Origin: Hyphomicrobiaceae bacterium
Lineage (GTDB): Bacteria > Pseudomonadota > Alphaproteobacteria > Rhizobiales > HXMU1428-3
Length of the DNA stretch: 6,605 nt
Direction of reading: 5' to 3'
NCBI GenBank assembly: GCA_028285025.1
Contig: JANQQH010000225.1
Coordinates: 1-6,605 of the forward strand
The notes under the pieces are model-generated. The model was not told where the DNA came from and ran no database searches. It saw only the letters and a program-made list of their open reading frames with translations. The translations under genes and the position numbers were made by a program. Positions 1-6,052 of this stretch are shown here, piece by piece (the stretch's first letter is position 1; every line of letters starts with the position of its first letter).

Positions 1-75
1 GTTGCCGGGATTGTTCTGCTTTTACACGTTATATGAATCTACCCCTTCAAGCTTTTTGAATTTTGATAAATTTGA

Positions 76-105
76 TTGACAAACTGGATATGGTAACGCT
101 AGCCT
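76..105 (+). promoter_or_regulatory. Possible weak promoter upstream of the iron-binding protein gene
   Basis: A perfect TTGACA lies at 76-81, but only a poor -10 candidate (around CTAGCC, 99-104) sits at the expected 17-base spacing. The region is AT-rich and runs about 95 bases ahead of the start codon, leaving room for an operator. An ATTCTAAA stretch at 146-153 resembles one half of the palindromic Irr box of alphaproteobacteria, but its partner half is not recognisable. The -35 is what the sequence shows; promoter function is inferred. Confidence 0.25.
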
Positions 106-189
106 GAGTTCATCAACCACTTGAAACATCTCGTTTTTTTGATTGATTCTAAACTAATTTCAATTTTGGGGCCTTGACCCCCATCTATT

Positions 190-194
190 GGAGG
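190..194 (+). promoter_or_regulatory. Shine-Dalgarno GGAGG fixing the start at ATG 200
   Basis: GGAGG ends five bases before the ATG at 200. An in-frame TTG at 188 would overlap this site and has no ribosome binding site of its own, so the ATG at 200 is the start. Confidence 0.8.
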
Positions 195-199
195 ACATT

Positions 200-1270
200 A
201 TGTATTTTTCTCGTCTCGCGCTGTTCAAGCGTGGTTCTGTTTGTGCTCTTCTTGCTTCAAGTTTTCTTGCCCCCCTTATTCTTGGTTCTGTCACAGCGCG
301 TGCTGAGCAGGTTGTCAATATTTATTCTTACCGCCAGCCGTTTCTTATTAATCCGTTGTTGGAAGCTTTTACAAAAAAAACCGGGATTAAGACAAAGGTT
401 ATATTTGCTAAAAAAGGTTTGATTGAACGCATTGCCGCTGAAGGCAAATTAAGCCCGGCAGATATTTTACTCACCGTTGATATCGGTCGTCTAACAGGTG
501 CAGTTGAAAAAGGGATTGTGCAGTCCGTTTCTTCATCCGCTTTAACAGATAATATTCCAGCTCAATATCGCAGCGAGAAAAATGATTGGTTCGGCCTGAC
601 TGTGCGCTCGCGGGTGATTTATGCTTCAAAGGCTCGTGTAAGCCAAGATAAGATTACTTATGAAGAGTTGGCGGATCCGAAATGGCGCGGGAAAATTTGT
701 GTACGCTCTGGTCAGCATGTTTATAATGTGGCGATGATTGCTGCGATGATTAAGCACCATGGTAAGGATTGGACGAAAAACTGGTTGGAAGGTGTCAAAG
801 CCAATTTGGCGCGCAAGCCTTCTGGTAATGACAGGGCCCAAGTGAAAGCGGTTTTTGCCGGCCAATGTGATTTGGCTATTGGCAACACTTACTATATGGG
901 CAAGATGCAGTTAAACGATAAAAAGCCTGAGCAAAAAAAGTGGGCTGAGGCTGTGAAAATTTTGTTCCCTAACTCGCACACACGTGGCGCGCATGTGAAT
1001 GTGTCTGGTATGATTTTGGCCAAATATGCACCAAATAAAGAACATGCGATTAAATTGATGGAGTTTCTTGCCTCTGATGAGGCGCAAAAAATTTATGCTG
1101 AAGTGAACCATGAATATCCGGTCAAGCCGGGGGTGGACTGGTCTGCTTTGGTGAAAAGCTGGGGGACATTTAAAGCGGACCCTGTCTCTTTAGATGAGAT
1201 TGCCAAATTGCGTAAAGAGGCTTCGTTGTTGGTTGATGAAACGGACTTTAATGCTGGGCCGAGTAGTTAG
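200..1270 (+). CDS. fbpA: Fe(III) ABC transporter periplasmic substrate-binding protein (FbpA/FutA family)
   Basis: This is a 356-residue exported protein that would bind ferric iron in the periplasm and deliver it to an ABC importer. Residues 1-35 form a Sec signal peptide: a basic start (SRLALFKR), a hydrophobic stretch, and cleavage after ARA before EQ. The mature protein opens with VNIYSYRQP, the first strand of type-2 periplasmic binding proteins, with tyrosines at 42 and 44. The GNTYYMGKM segment carries the adjacent Tyr231-Tyr232 pair that ligates Fe(III) in the FbpA/FutA family; Tyr141 and Tyr175 are further candidate ligands. Cys168 and Cys223 are the only mature cysteines and could form a disulfide (inference). 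Length is normal for the family. No permease or ATPase gene adjoins it: a strong terminator follows 55 bases after the stop, so it appears monocistronic and would use transporter subunits encoded elsewhere. The family is clear; the exact substrate form (free Fe(III) or a chelate) is not. Confidence 0.92.
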   Translation: MYFSRLALFKRGSVCALLASSFLAPLILGSVTARAEQVVNIYSYRQPFLINPLLEAFTKKTGIKTKVIFAKKGLIERIAAEGKLSPADILLTVDIGRLTGAVEKGIVQSVSSSALTDNIPAQYRSEKNDWFGLTVRSRVIYASKARVSQDKITYEELADPKWRGKICVRSGQHVYNVAMIAAMIKHHGKDWTKNWLEGVKANLARKPSGNDRAQVKAVFAGQCDLAIGNTYYMGKMQLNDKKPEQKKWAEAVKILFPNSHTRGAHVNVSGMILAKYAPNKEHAIKLMEFLASDEAQKIYAEVNHEYPVKPGVDWSALVKSWGTFKADPVSLDEIAKLRKEASLLVDETDFNAGPSS

Positions 1271-1325
1271 TCGTTCGCAATTTAACTGCGCTGGCTTCGG
1301 TGCACTTTGGAGCGGTTTCAATATT

Positions 1326-1372
1326 GCCTTATTCTGACGCCGGGCGACCCGGCGTCAGAATAAGGCTTTTTT
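1326..1372 (+). terminator. Strong Rho-independent terminator after the iron-binding protein gene
   Basis: A perfect 19-bp stem (1326-1344 paired with 1348-1366), closed by a three-base CGA loop with a GC-rich top, is followed directly by six T residues at 1367-1372. The opposite strand has no T-tract after the stem, so termination is directional and serves the upstream plus-strand gene. The stem is longer than most terminators need. Confidence 0.93.
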
Positions 1373-1690
1373 GCTATAAGATGCATTCTGATTTGTTTTT
1401 TATTATTGAATAAAGCTGATGACCTCTTTCCCAGCAAGTTTACTTCATGAGATTTATGAATTGCTGTGATGCTGCCTATTCCAGAAGAGACGCGCGAGAA
1501 TAAGCAGTTGTACAGCCCGGTGTAATACCAGCTTGACTTTTAATGGTAATTGCTACCTAATTGATTAGACTAACATTTAGTAAAACATTAAAGGTCGTAT
1601 TCTACCGCATTAGCTTACAGGCATAGTGTTGTTGTGAATTTACAAGACTTGTATGCGTGTAGTGTGATGAGAAAAAAAGAGGAAGGTGTT
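1373..1690. other. Non-coding stretch of about 320 bases with no recognisable gene
   Basis: Only very short open frames occur here (for example 18 codons from the ATG at 1447), none with a convincing ribosome binding site or a recognisable product. The right half is AT-rich and probably holds the promoter of the cysteine-rich gene that follows. I see no RNA gene, repeat or integrase site. Confidence 0.55.
1533..1562 (+). promoter_or_regulatory. Candidate promoter for the two secreted-protein genes
   Basis: TTGACT at 1533-1538 is a good -35 match. CCTAAT/CTAATT at 17-18 bases downstream is only a partial -10. It is the best-placed candidate after the terminator and leaves a leader of about 125 bases before the ATG at 1691. 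Function is inferred. Confidence 0.3.
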
Positions 1691-2056
1691 ATGTTGCGTC
1701 TTTTTTTCCTTGTACCACTGTTCTGCGCGATGGTCTTGGTGCCGTTTTTTGGAAGTTTGGTTTCTGCAGCTGACTATGAAGTCTCTTCCTCAAAATGCAA
1801 AATGATCAAGCGAAATTTCCATGGTATGTTTGCCAAAGACTTTCCTCGCGTTTTTGCTCTTTCACAAGATGGTAAGTACTGTGGAGCTTGTTTATCTGGC
1901 AGCAAAGCCTCGCGTCTTGATGTGGGATGTTTTCGACAAATGAAGAAAGGTATTAGTGATCTTTCCAAGGCTGCCATTGCAGCATGTGAAGATCATGCAA
2001 AACGATATGGACAGGCTGATGCTGGTTGCAAAGTTACGGAATGTTTAGGCTGCTAG
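1691..2056 (+). CDS. Small secreted cysteine-rich protein, function unknown
   Basis: This 121-residue protein is not a family I recognise. The ATG at 1691 is chosen because a GAGGAAGG ribosome binding site precedes it by four bases and the protein then begins with a clean signal peptide: MLR, a long hydrophobic run (LFFLVPLFCAMVLVPFF), and cleavage near VSA/SAA at about 26-27. An in-frame GTG at 1634 would put 19 unlikely residues before it. The mature part of about 95 residues has eight cysteines (36, 64, 67, 80, 99, 113, 118, 121), including CGAC at 64-67 and a C-terminal CLGC ending on the stop. This suggests up to four disulfides and a small compact periplasmic or extracellular protein. 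It has no membrane segment after the signal and no lipobox. All six arginines use CGN codons, three of them CGA, which is rare in the flanking core genes. It lies 59 bases ahead of another exported protein with no terminator between, so they are probably co-transcribed. Function is unknown. Confidence 0.75.
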   Translation: MLRLFFLVPLFCAMVLVPFFGSLVSAADYEVSSSKCKMIKRNFHGMFAKDFPRVFALSQDGKYCGACLSGSKASRLDVGCFRQMKKGISDLSKAAIAACEDHAKRYGQADAGCKVTECLGC

Positions 2057-2105
2057 TTTTTATAATGAGACAGGTTACTTTTCCACTTGCTCAAATTTCT
2101 GCTGC

Positions 2106-2111
2106 GAGGGG
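2106..2111 (+). promoter_or_regulatory. Shine-Dalgarno GAGGGG supporting a GTG start at 2116
   Basis: GAGGGG lies four bases before an in-frame GTG at 2116. The alternative starts TTG 2026, ATG 2041 and ATG 2065 lack a purine-rich site at proper spacing, and the first two overlap the upstream gene. Only the GTG places the hydrophobic segment where a signal peptide should be. Confidence 0.6.
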
Positions 2112-2115
2112 AAGT

Positions 2116-2967
2116 GTGCGGCACTGTTCTCATCTTTTCATTGCATTATCATTCCTCATTTTTTGCGATATCGCACATGCCAATGACTGGGCCAGCGTGG
2201 ATGTGCGCGGTGTAAAAACAGGAATGAACTTCCCAGAGGCTGAGATGGCTGCTAAAGTTTCTATGCCTGGTGGGAATATCACGACCGGACGTCAATCGGT
2301 CGTATTCCATAACGAGAGGTTTGAGTACGGTTCTCATATCGGTTCAAATTATTCAGATAATCGTACCCGAGAAAAGCTACATATACAAATGGTTCCGCCT
2401 AATTCGATTCGTAAGGGCTTCAATGCCTCGGTCGTTACCGCTATAAATTTTCGAAAAGACTTTTTCCGCAACGATGGTTTTCTCCTAGACGATTTCAAGA
2501 AGGAGCTGGTCTCTAAGTACGGCGAGCCAGTGACGCCGTTTTATACAGGCATGAGAACTGCTGTTTGGACATACACCCGTGAGGGTAAGCGACTTAGTAA
2601 TGCGTTTGCGGCTAGCGCCTCGTTAGAGATTAAGAAGAAATGCGATGCATTAAGAAGAGAGTCAGATGATGCTAGAAAGAATAGCGACTCTAAATACCAA
2701 AAAATCTATAATCAATTTATCACTTGTAAACAAAAGGAAAATTTGCCGAGGGGTTGTTTGAGAAAAGCGAATAAATTTTGTCCATACATTCTTACAGTGT
2801 CATGGAGAACTTTTGGGGGTAGCGGTTCGCACATTCGAAGCTATGATTTGAGGCTATTCAATTTGGATTTATCGCGGCTGAAAAATGATCGCATTCAAAA
2901 ACTGCGCGAAGAACTTGAAGCGCAGTTTAAGACCAAGCTGACCCCGTCTGGGGACATTAAGCTCTGA
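2116..2967 (+). CDS. Secreted protein with GM-x-EAE/KYGxP-type domain and four cysteines, function unknown
   Basis: This is a 283-residue protein if started at the GTG at 2116; ATG 2065 (300 residues) or ATG 2041 (308) are possible but less well supported. From the GTG it begins with a standard signal peptide (MRHCSHLFIALSFLIFC...AHA, cleavage before NDW at about residue 23). The mature N-terminus reads DVRGVKTGMNFPEAE (29-43), followed at 127-138 by FKKELVSKYGEP and then AVWTY. This resembles the G..xGM..xEA and Y-G-x-P landmarks of small periplasmic BamE/SmpA-like or related repeat folds, but that is only a loose resemblance. A very charged, probably helical segment (about 170-225) carries Cys176, Cys204, Cys214 and Cys222, which could form two disulfides. 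The C-terminus is again a charged helix. Nine of 23 arginine codons are AGA or AGG, against one of 14 in trpS and one of 16 in the iron-binding protein gene, which suggests a different origin. It follows the cysteine-rich gene in the same orientation. No function is assigned. Confidence 0.78.
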   Translation: MRHCSHLFIALSFLIFCDIAHANDWASVDVRGVKTGMNFPEAEMAAKVSMPGGNITTGRQSVVFHNERFEYGSHIGSNYSDNRTREKLHIQMVPPNSIRKGFNASVVTAINFRKDFFRNDGFLLDDFKKELVSKYGEPVTPFYTGMRTAVWTYTREGKRLSNAFAASASLEIKKKCDALRRESDDARKNSDSKYQKIYNQFITCKQKENLPRGCLRKANKFCPYILTVSWRTFGGSGSHIRSYDLRLFNLDLSRLKNDRIQKLREELEAQFKTKLTPSGDIKL

Positions 2968-3172
2968 AGTTATATTGCCTGATATCCTTCAATACTCTGT
3001 TTTGTCCACCTTCGTCTGTGTTCGAAGTTCGTTTTTATCAACTACACATCTATTCTTAGACTTGGTCCCAAGATATTCGGTAAGTTTTGATGATGCTAGA
3101 TTTCATAAACTGCGTCACCAAGAATTTGTCAGAGGACAGGGTCGAGTTTGAAATTCAAGTCTTTGCCATATT

Positions 3173-3192
3173 AAAGCGGGTGATGCTTTTTT
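3173..3192 (+). terminator. Weak hairpin with T-run between convergent genes
   Basis: AAAGC (3173-3177) pairs with GCTTT (3185-3189) around a seven-base loop, and six T residues run through 3187-3192. The stem is only 5 bp, so it is a marginal terminator for the plus-strand secreted-protein genes. It ends over the stop codon of the convergent trpS. The remaining gap (2968-3172) shows no gene: an open frame from 3087 continues only as an antisense shadow of trpS. Confidence 0.3.
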
Positions 3193-4225
3193 ATCCTATA
3201 AAGCCCAAAATCTGTTTGGTTTTGGCTATGATGGGGGCCGCAATTTTTTGGGCGCGCTCAGCGCCGTCTCTTAATATGGCATCAAGCTCATCAGGGGCAT
3301 CCATGAGGCGGCGCATTTCGTTGCCAATGGGGCTAACCTTTTCAACCGCCAATTCGGCTAAAGCTGGTTTAAAGGTGGAAAATTGTGCGCCGCCAAATTC
3401 TTTTAATACATCTGCTTTGCTTGTCCCTTTTAGTGCAGCGTAAATGCCAACCAGGTTGGCTGCTTCGGGGCGGTTTTGCAGGCCGTCTTCTTCTGAAGGC
3501 AGGGCATCTGGGTCGGTTTTGGCTTTGCGGATTTTTTTGGCGATGGTGTCAGCATCATCTGTCATGGTGATGCGCGACATATCGGATGGGTCAGATTTGC
3601 TCATTTTGTTTTGCCCATTGCGCAGGGACATTACGCGGGTGGCTGGGCCCTGAATGAGTGGTTCCGGTTGGGGGAAAAACAGGCCGTCTTCATAGCCAGA
3701 CGCGATTATCGCGTCTTTGAAGTCGACGTTGAATTTTTGGGCGATGTCGCGTGAGAGTTCTAAGTGTTGTTTTTGATCCTCGCCCACGGGCACATGGGTG
3801 GCGTGATAGAGCAAAATGTCTGCGGCCATCAAGTTGGGATAGGTAAACAGGCCAACGGAGGCGTTTTCTTTGTGTTTGCCCGCTTTTTCTTTGAACTGGG
3901 TCATGCGGTTGAGCCAGCCCATTCGGGCCACGCAATTGAAAATCCATGCCAGTTCGGCATGGCCGGAGACTTGTGATTGGTTGAAGATGATGTGTTTTTT
4001 GGGGTCAATACCAGAGGCTATGAAGGCAGCGGTCACCTCGCGTATGTTGTGGGCCAGCTCTTTTGGGTCTTGCCAAACGGTGATGGCGTGCAGGTCCACG
4101 ACGCAATAGAGGCACTCATGGCTTTCTTGCAGGGCGACAAATTTTGTGATGGCGCCTAAGTAGTTGCCCAGATGTAAGTTGCCTGTAGGCTGAACGCCGG
4201 AAAAGACCCGCTCTTGATGTGTCAT
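3191..4225 (-). CDS. trpS: Tryptophanyl-tRNA synthetase
   Basis: This 344-residue cytoplasmic enzyme joins tryptophan to tRNA-Trp using ATP (class Ic aminoacyl-tRNA synthetase). The HIGH-type signature is TGNLHLGN (residues 14-21), after the conserved start FSGVQPTG. The KMSKS loop is intact (207-211, NKMSKSD). [17 protein letters not shown] (146-162) is the typical TrpS segment that follows the adenylate-binding region, and the length matches bacterial TrpS. The ATG at 4225 is preceded on the minus strand by GAGGG (4234-4230) with four bases of spacing. It lies downstream of murJ in the same direction, an order common in alphaproteobacteria, and the two are probably co-transcribed. The 139-base gap between them is almost filled by a long inverted repeat whose base stops three bases before this ribosome binding site, so translation or message processing could be affected by that structure (inference). 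Confidence 0.98.
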   Translation of the reverse strand: MTHQERVFSGVQPTGNLHLGNYLGAITKFVALQESHECLYCVVDLHAITVWQDPKELAHNIREVTAAFIASGIDPKKHIIFNQSQVSGHAELAWIFNCVARMGWLNRMTQFKEKAGKHKENASVGLFTYPNLMAADILLYHATHVPVGEDQKQHLELSRDIAQKFNVDFKDAIIASGYEDGLFFPQPEPLIQGPATRVMSLRNGQNKMSKSDPSDMSRITMTDDADTIAKKIRKAKTDPDALPSEEDGLQNRPEAANLVGIYAALKGTSKADVLKEFGGAQFSTFKPALAELAVEKVSPIGNEMRRLMDAPDELDAILRDGAERAQKIAAPIIAKTKQILGFIG

Positions 4226-4229
4226 GGTG

Positions 4230-4234
4230 CCCTC
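4230..4234 (-). promoter_or_regulatory. Shine-Dalgarno of trpS next to the intergenic helix
   Basis: On the minus strand GAGGG is followed by CACC and the ATG. A second, stronger-looking purine run (AAGGGG, 4244-4239) is buried in the final arm of the inverted repeat. Confidence 0.6.
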
Positions 4235-4237
4235 GTT

Positions 4238-4361
4238 TCCCCTTAATTTCCATGATAAGACTCTCGCATTTTAAATCTTCATGTCAAGGGTATACGAAGC
4301 GTGGCACGCCCTTGACATGAAGATTTAAAATGCAAAAATCTCACCATGGAAATTAAGGGGA
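4238..4361 (-). repeat. Long inverted repeat / hairpin between murJ and trpS
   Basis: The arms 4238-4290 and 4309-4361 pair symmetrically without bulges around an 18-base loop (4291-4308). The outer 17 bp (4238-4254 with 4345-4361) and inner 25 bp (4266-4290 with 4309-4333) are perfect. The middle 11 positions (4255-4265 with 4334-4344) have six matches and five mismatches. On the plus strand all five are A opposite C, so in RNA of the minus strand they become G.U pairs and the helix is unbroken over 53 pairs. No T-tract follows on either strand, which argues against an intrinsic terminator. There is no obvious flanking duplication. It could be an RNA processing or regulatory hairpin in the murJ-trpS message, or a small palindromic repeat of the ERIC/MITE kind; which one cannot be told from a single copy. 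Confidence 0.95.
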
Positions 4362-4364
4362 GAT

Positions 4365-5936
4365 CTAGTGGTTGTGTTCGTTTTTTTTCAGACCAGCTTT
4401 TAAGTCTTTGAAATGTGCTGCGCCTGTCAGTTGAGCTGATAGCGCATAGGTGAGTATTCCGCAAGCCACTAATGCTAAAAGCATTGTCAAGCGTATTAGC
4501 AATCCATTTTCTAATTGCAAATAAGGGCTCACATAGGGAGTCACTGCGTAAAGGACAAAGCCCATAATAAGGCTTGCGAGTAGTATGCGGGGCAGTTTTG
4601 ACATAAGTTGCCTGTCCGGCTCAAACAGGCCGCGCCTATATAAGGTTATTCCTAATAGCAAAGCATTGGCCCACCCGGCGATGGTGGTGGCAATGGCAAT
4701 GCCGACATGGCCATAAACGGGAAATAGCCCTAGGCTAAGCACGACATTGATGACCATTGAAATGGCAGCATAGATCATCGGGGTTTTGGTGTTTTCATTG
4801 GCAAAAAAGCCTGGTGAGAAAACTTTGATGAGGACAAAGCTTGGCAAGCCAATAGCGAAGGCGGCCAAAGCTGTGGCTGTGGCTTGTGAGGCTATGGCAT
4901 CAAATGCGCCGCGCTCAAACAAGACTTTGATTAAGGGGAGTGGGATAACAAACAAAGCCACGGCTGCTGGCAAGGTCAATAGGGCTGAGAATTCTAAGGA
5001 GCGGTTTTGGGTTTGCATTACCGCTTGGGTGTTGCCGGCTCTTAATTGTTTGGATAGTTCTGGCAGTAGGACCACGCCGATGGCTATGCCGACAATGCCT
5101 AGCGGGAGTTGGTAGAGCCGATCTGCATAATAAAGGTAAGACACAGCGCTGGCTTGCAGTGAGGCGATGATGGTGCCGATCATAATATTGATTTGGGTGA
5201 TGCCACCAGCAATGATGCCGGGCACGCTGAGTTTTAAAAACTTTTTGGCGTCCGGTGTGAGTTTGGGGCGGCTTGGTTTTAGGCTATAGCCTTCTTTTAA
5301 AATGCAATAGGCCAATAAAAACAATTGCGCAAAGCCGGCAATGGCAACGCCCCAACTTAACAAGATGCCCGCTTTATGGGATTGGTCCCAGCCCACGAGG
5401 GCTGCAAAGCTCATGACGGCGATCAAGATGATGTTGAGGAGGACCGGCACCGCGGCGGCGGCGGCAAATTTCCCCAAGGCGTTGAGCATGCCTGATAAAA
5501 GCGCAACCAGTGACATACAAGCCAGGTAGGGAAAGGTGATGCGAGTGAGCGCAATGGTCAAGTTGAGCTTTTCTGGATTTTCATCAAAGCCGGGGGCGAT
5601 GATGTAAATGAGCCAGGGCATGAAAATTTCTGCCAGCGCTGTGGTGATAAGAAGGGCAACAATCAGCAAGCCGGCGATGTTGCGGGCAAAGTCTTGGGCC
5701 TCTTGCTGGCCCTCTCCTTCTAGTTTTTTGGCAAATAGAGGCACAAAGGCTGCATTAAATGCACCTTCACCAAACAAGCGGCGAAAAAGGTTAGGAAAAC
5801 GAAAAGCGACAAAAAAGGCGTCAGCAACCAAACCAGTGCCAAGAACAAAGGCTATAAGAATATCGCGTAAAAAGCCTAATAGACGGCTGATCATTGTCAT
5901 GCTACCGACAGTGGCAAAGGCACGGTATAGCGCCAT
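4365..5936 (-). CDS. murJ: Lipid II flippase MurJ (MviN)
   Basis: This 523-residue inner-membrane protein of the MOP exporter superfamily moves lipid II across the cytoplasmic membrane for peptidoglycan synthesis. The N-terminus has the family signature with the residues shown to matter in E. coli MurJ at the same positions: Arg18 and Arg24 (SRLLGFLRD), Asp39, Arg52 and Glu57 within FRFPNLFRRLFGEGAFNAAFVP. Hydrophobic segments run throughout, consistent with the 14 membrane helices of the family, and YADRLYQLPLGIVGIAIGVVLLP (about 280-300) is the conserved mid-protein signature. It ends with a short charged tail (KKNEHNH). The ATG at 5936 is preceded on the minus strand by AAGGA with about seven bases of spacing. 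It is followed by the long inverted repeat and trpS in the same orientation. In many alphaproteobacteria glnD lies upstream of murJ; here an oxyR-type gene does, 116 bases away, with no obvious terminator or strong promoter between. Confidence 0.98.
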   Translation of the reverse strand: MALYRAFATVGSMTMISRLLGFLRDILIAFVLGTGLVADAFFVAFRFPNLFRRLFGEGAFNAAFVPLFAKKLEGEGQQEAQDFARNIAGLLIVALLITTALAEIFMPWLIYIIAPGFDENPEKLNLTIALTRITFPYLACMSLVALLSGMLNALGKFAAAAAVPVLLNIILIAVMSFAALVGWDQSHKAGILLSWGVAIAGFAQLFLLAYCILKEGYSLKPSRPKLTPDAKKFLKLSVPGIIAGGITQINIMIGTIIASLQASAVSYLYYADRLYQLPLGIVGIAIGVVLLPELSKQLRAGNTQAVMQTQNRSLEFSALLTLPAAVALFVIPLPLIKVLFERGAFDAIASQATATALAAFAIGLPSFVLIKVFSPGFFANENTKTPMIYAAISMVINVVLSLGLFPVYGHVGIAIATTIAGWANALLLGITLYRRGLFEPDRQLMSKLPRILLASLIMGFVLYAVTPYVSPYLQLENGLLIRLTMLLALVACGILTYALSAQLTGAAHFKDLKAGLKKNEHNH

Positions 5937-6052
5937 GGAACGGTCCTTCTTTTTCTCAGCCTTGCGTTTGGAGGGTAACCTAATTCACTTGAAGAGCTTG
6001 GGAAAGGTTTTTTTCATTTTAGGGTGTTTTGTGAATGGTGGTGCTTGGAAGT

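Noticed and set aside
1..36. Frame 1 reads VAGIVLLLHVI then stops, like the tail of a membrane protein
   Set aside because: Eleven residues are too few to tell a real C-terminus from chance; another frame is open for longer over the same bases. Sequence upstream of the window is needed.
188..199. Upstream TTG start for the iron-binding protein
   Set aside because: The codon overlaps the Shine-Dalgarno of the ATG at 200 and has no binding site of its own.
2281..2303. 7-bp inverted repeat ACGACCG/CGGTCGT with nine-base loop
   Set aside because: It lies inside the second secreted-protein gene, is short, has no T-tract and is within what chance can produce.
3087..3443. Plus-strand open frame of 118 codons across the trpS 3' end
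   Set aside because: Most of it is antisense to a certain trpS gene, it lacks a convincing ribosome binding site, and the product is low-complexity and resembles no protein.
4238..4361. Inverted repeat as an intrinsic terminator of murJ or as a promoter of trpS
   Set aside because: No T-tract follows the stem on either strand. TTGACA occurs in both arms, but no acceptable -10 lies at 16-18 bases from it on the minus strand.
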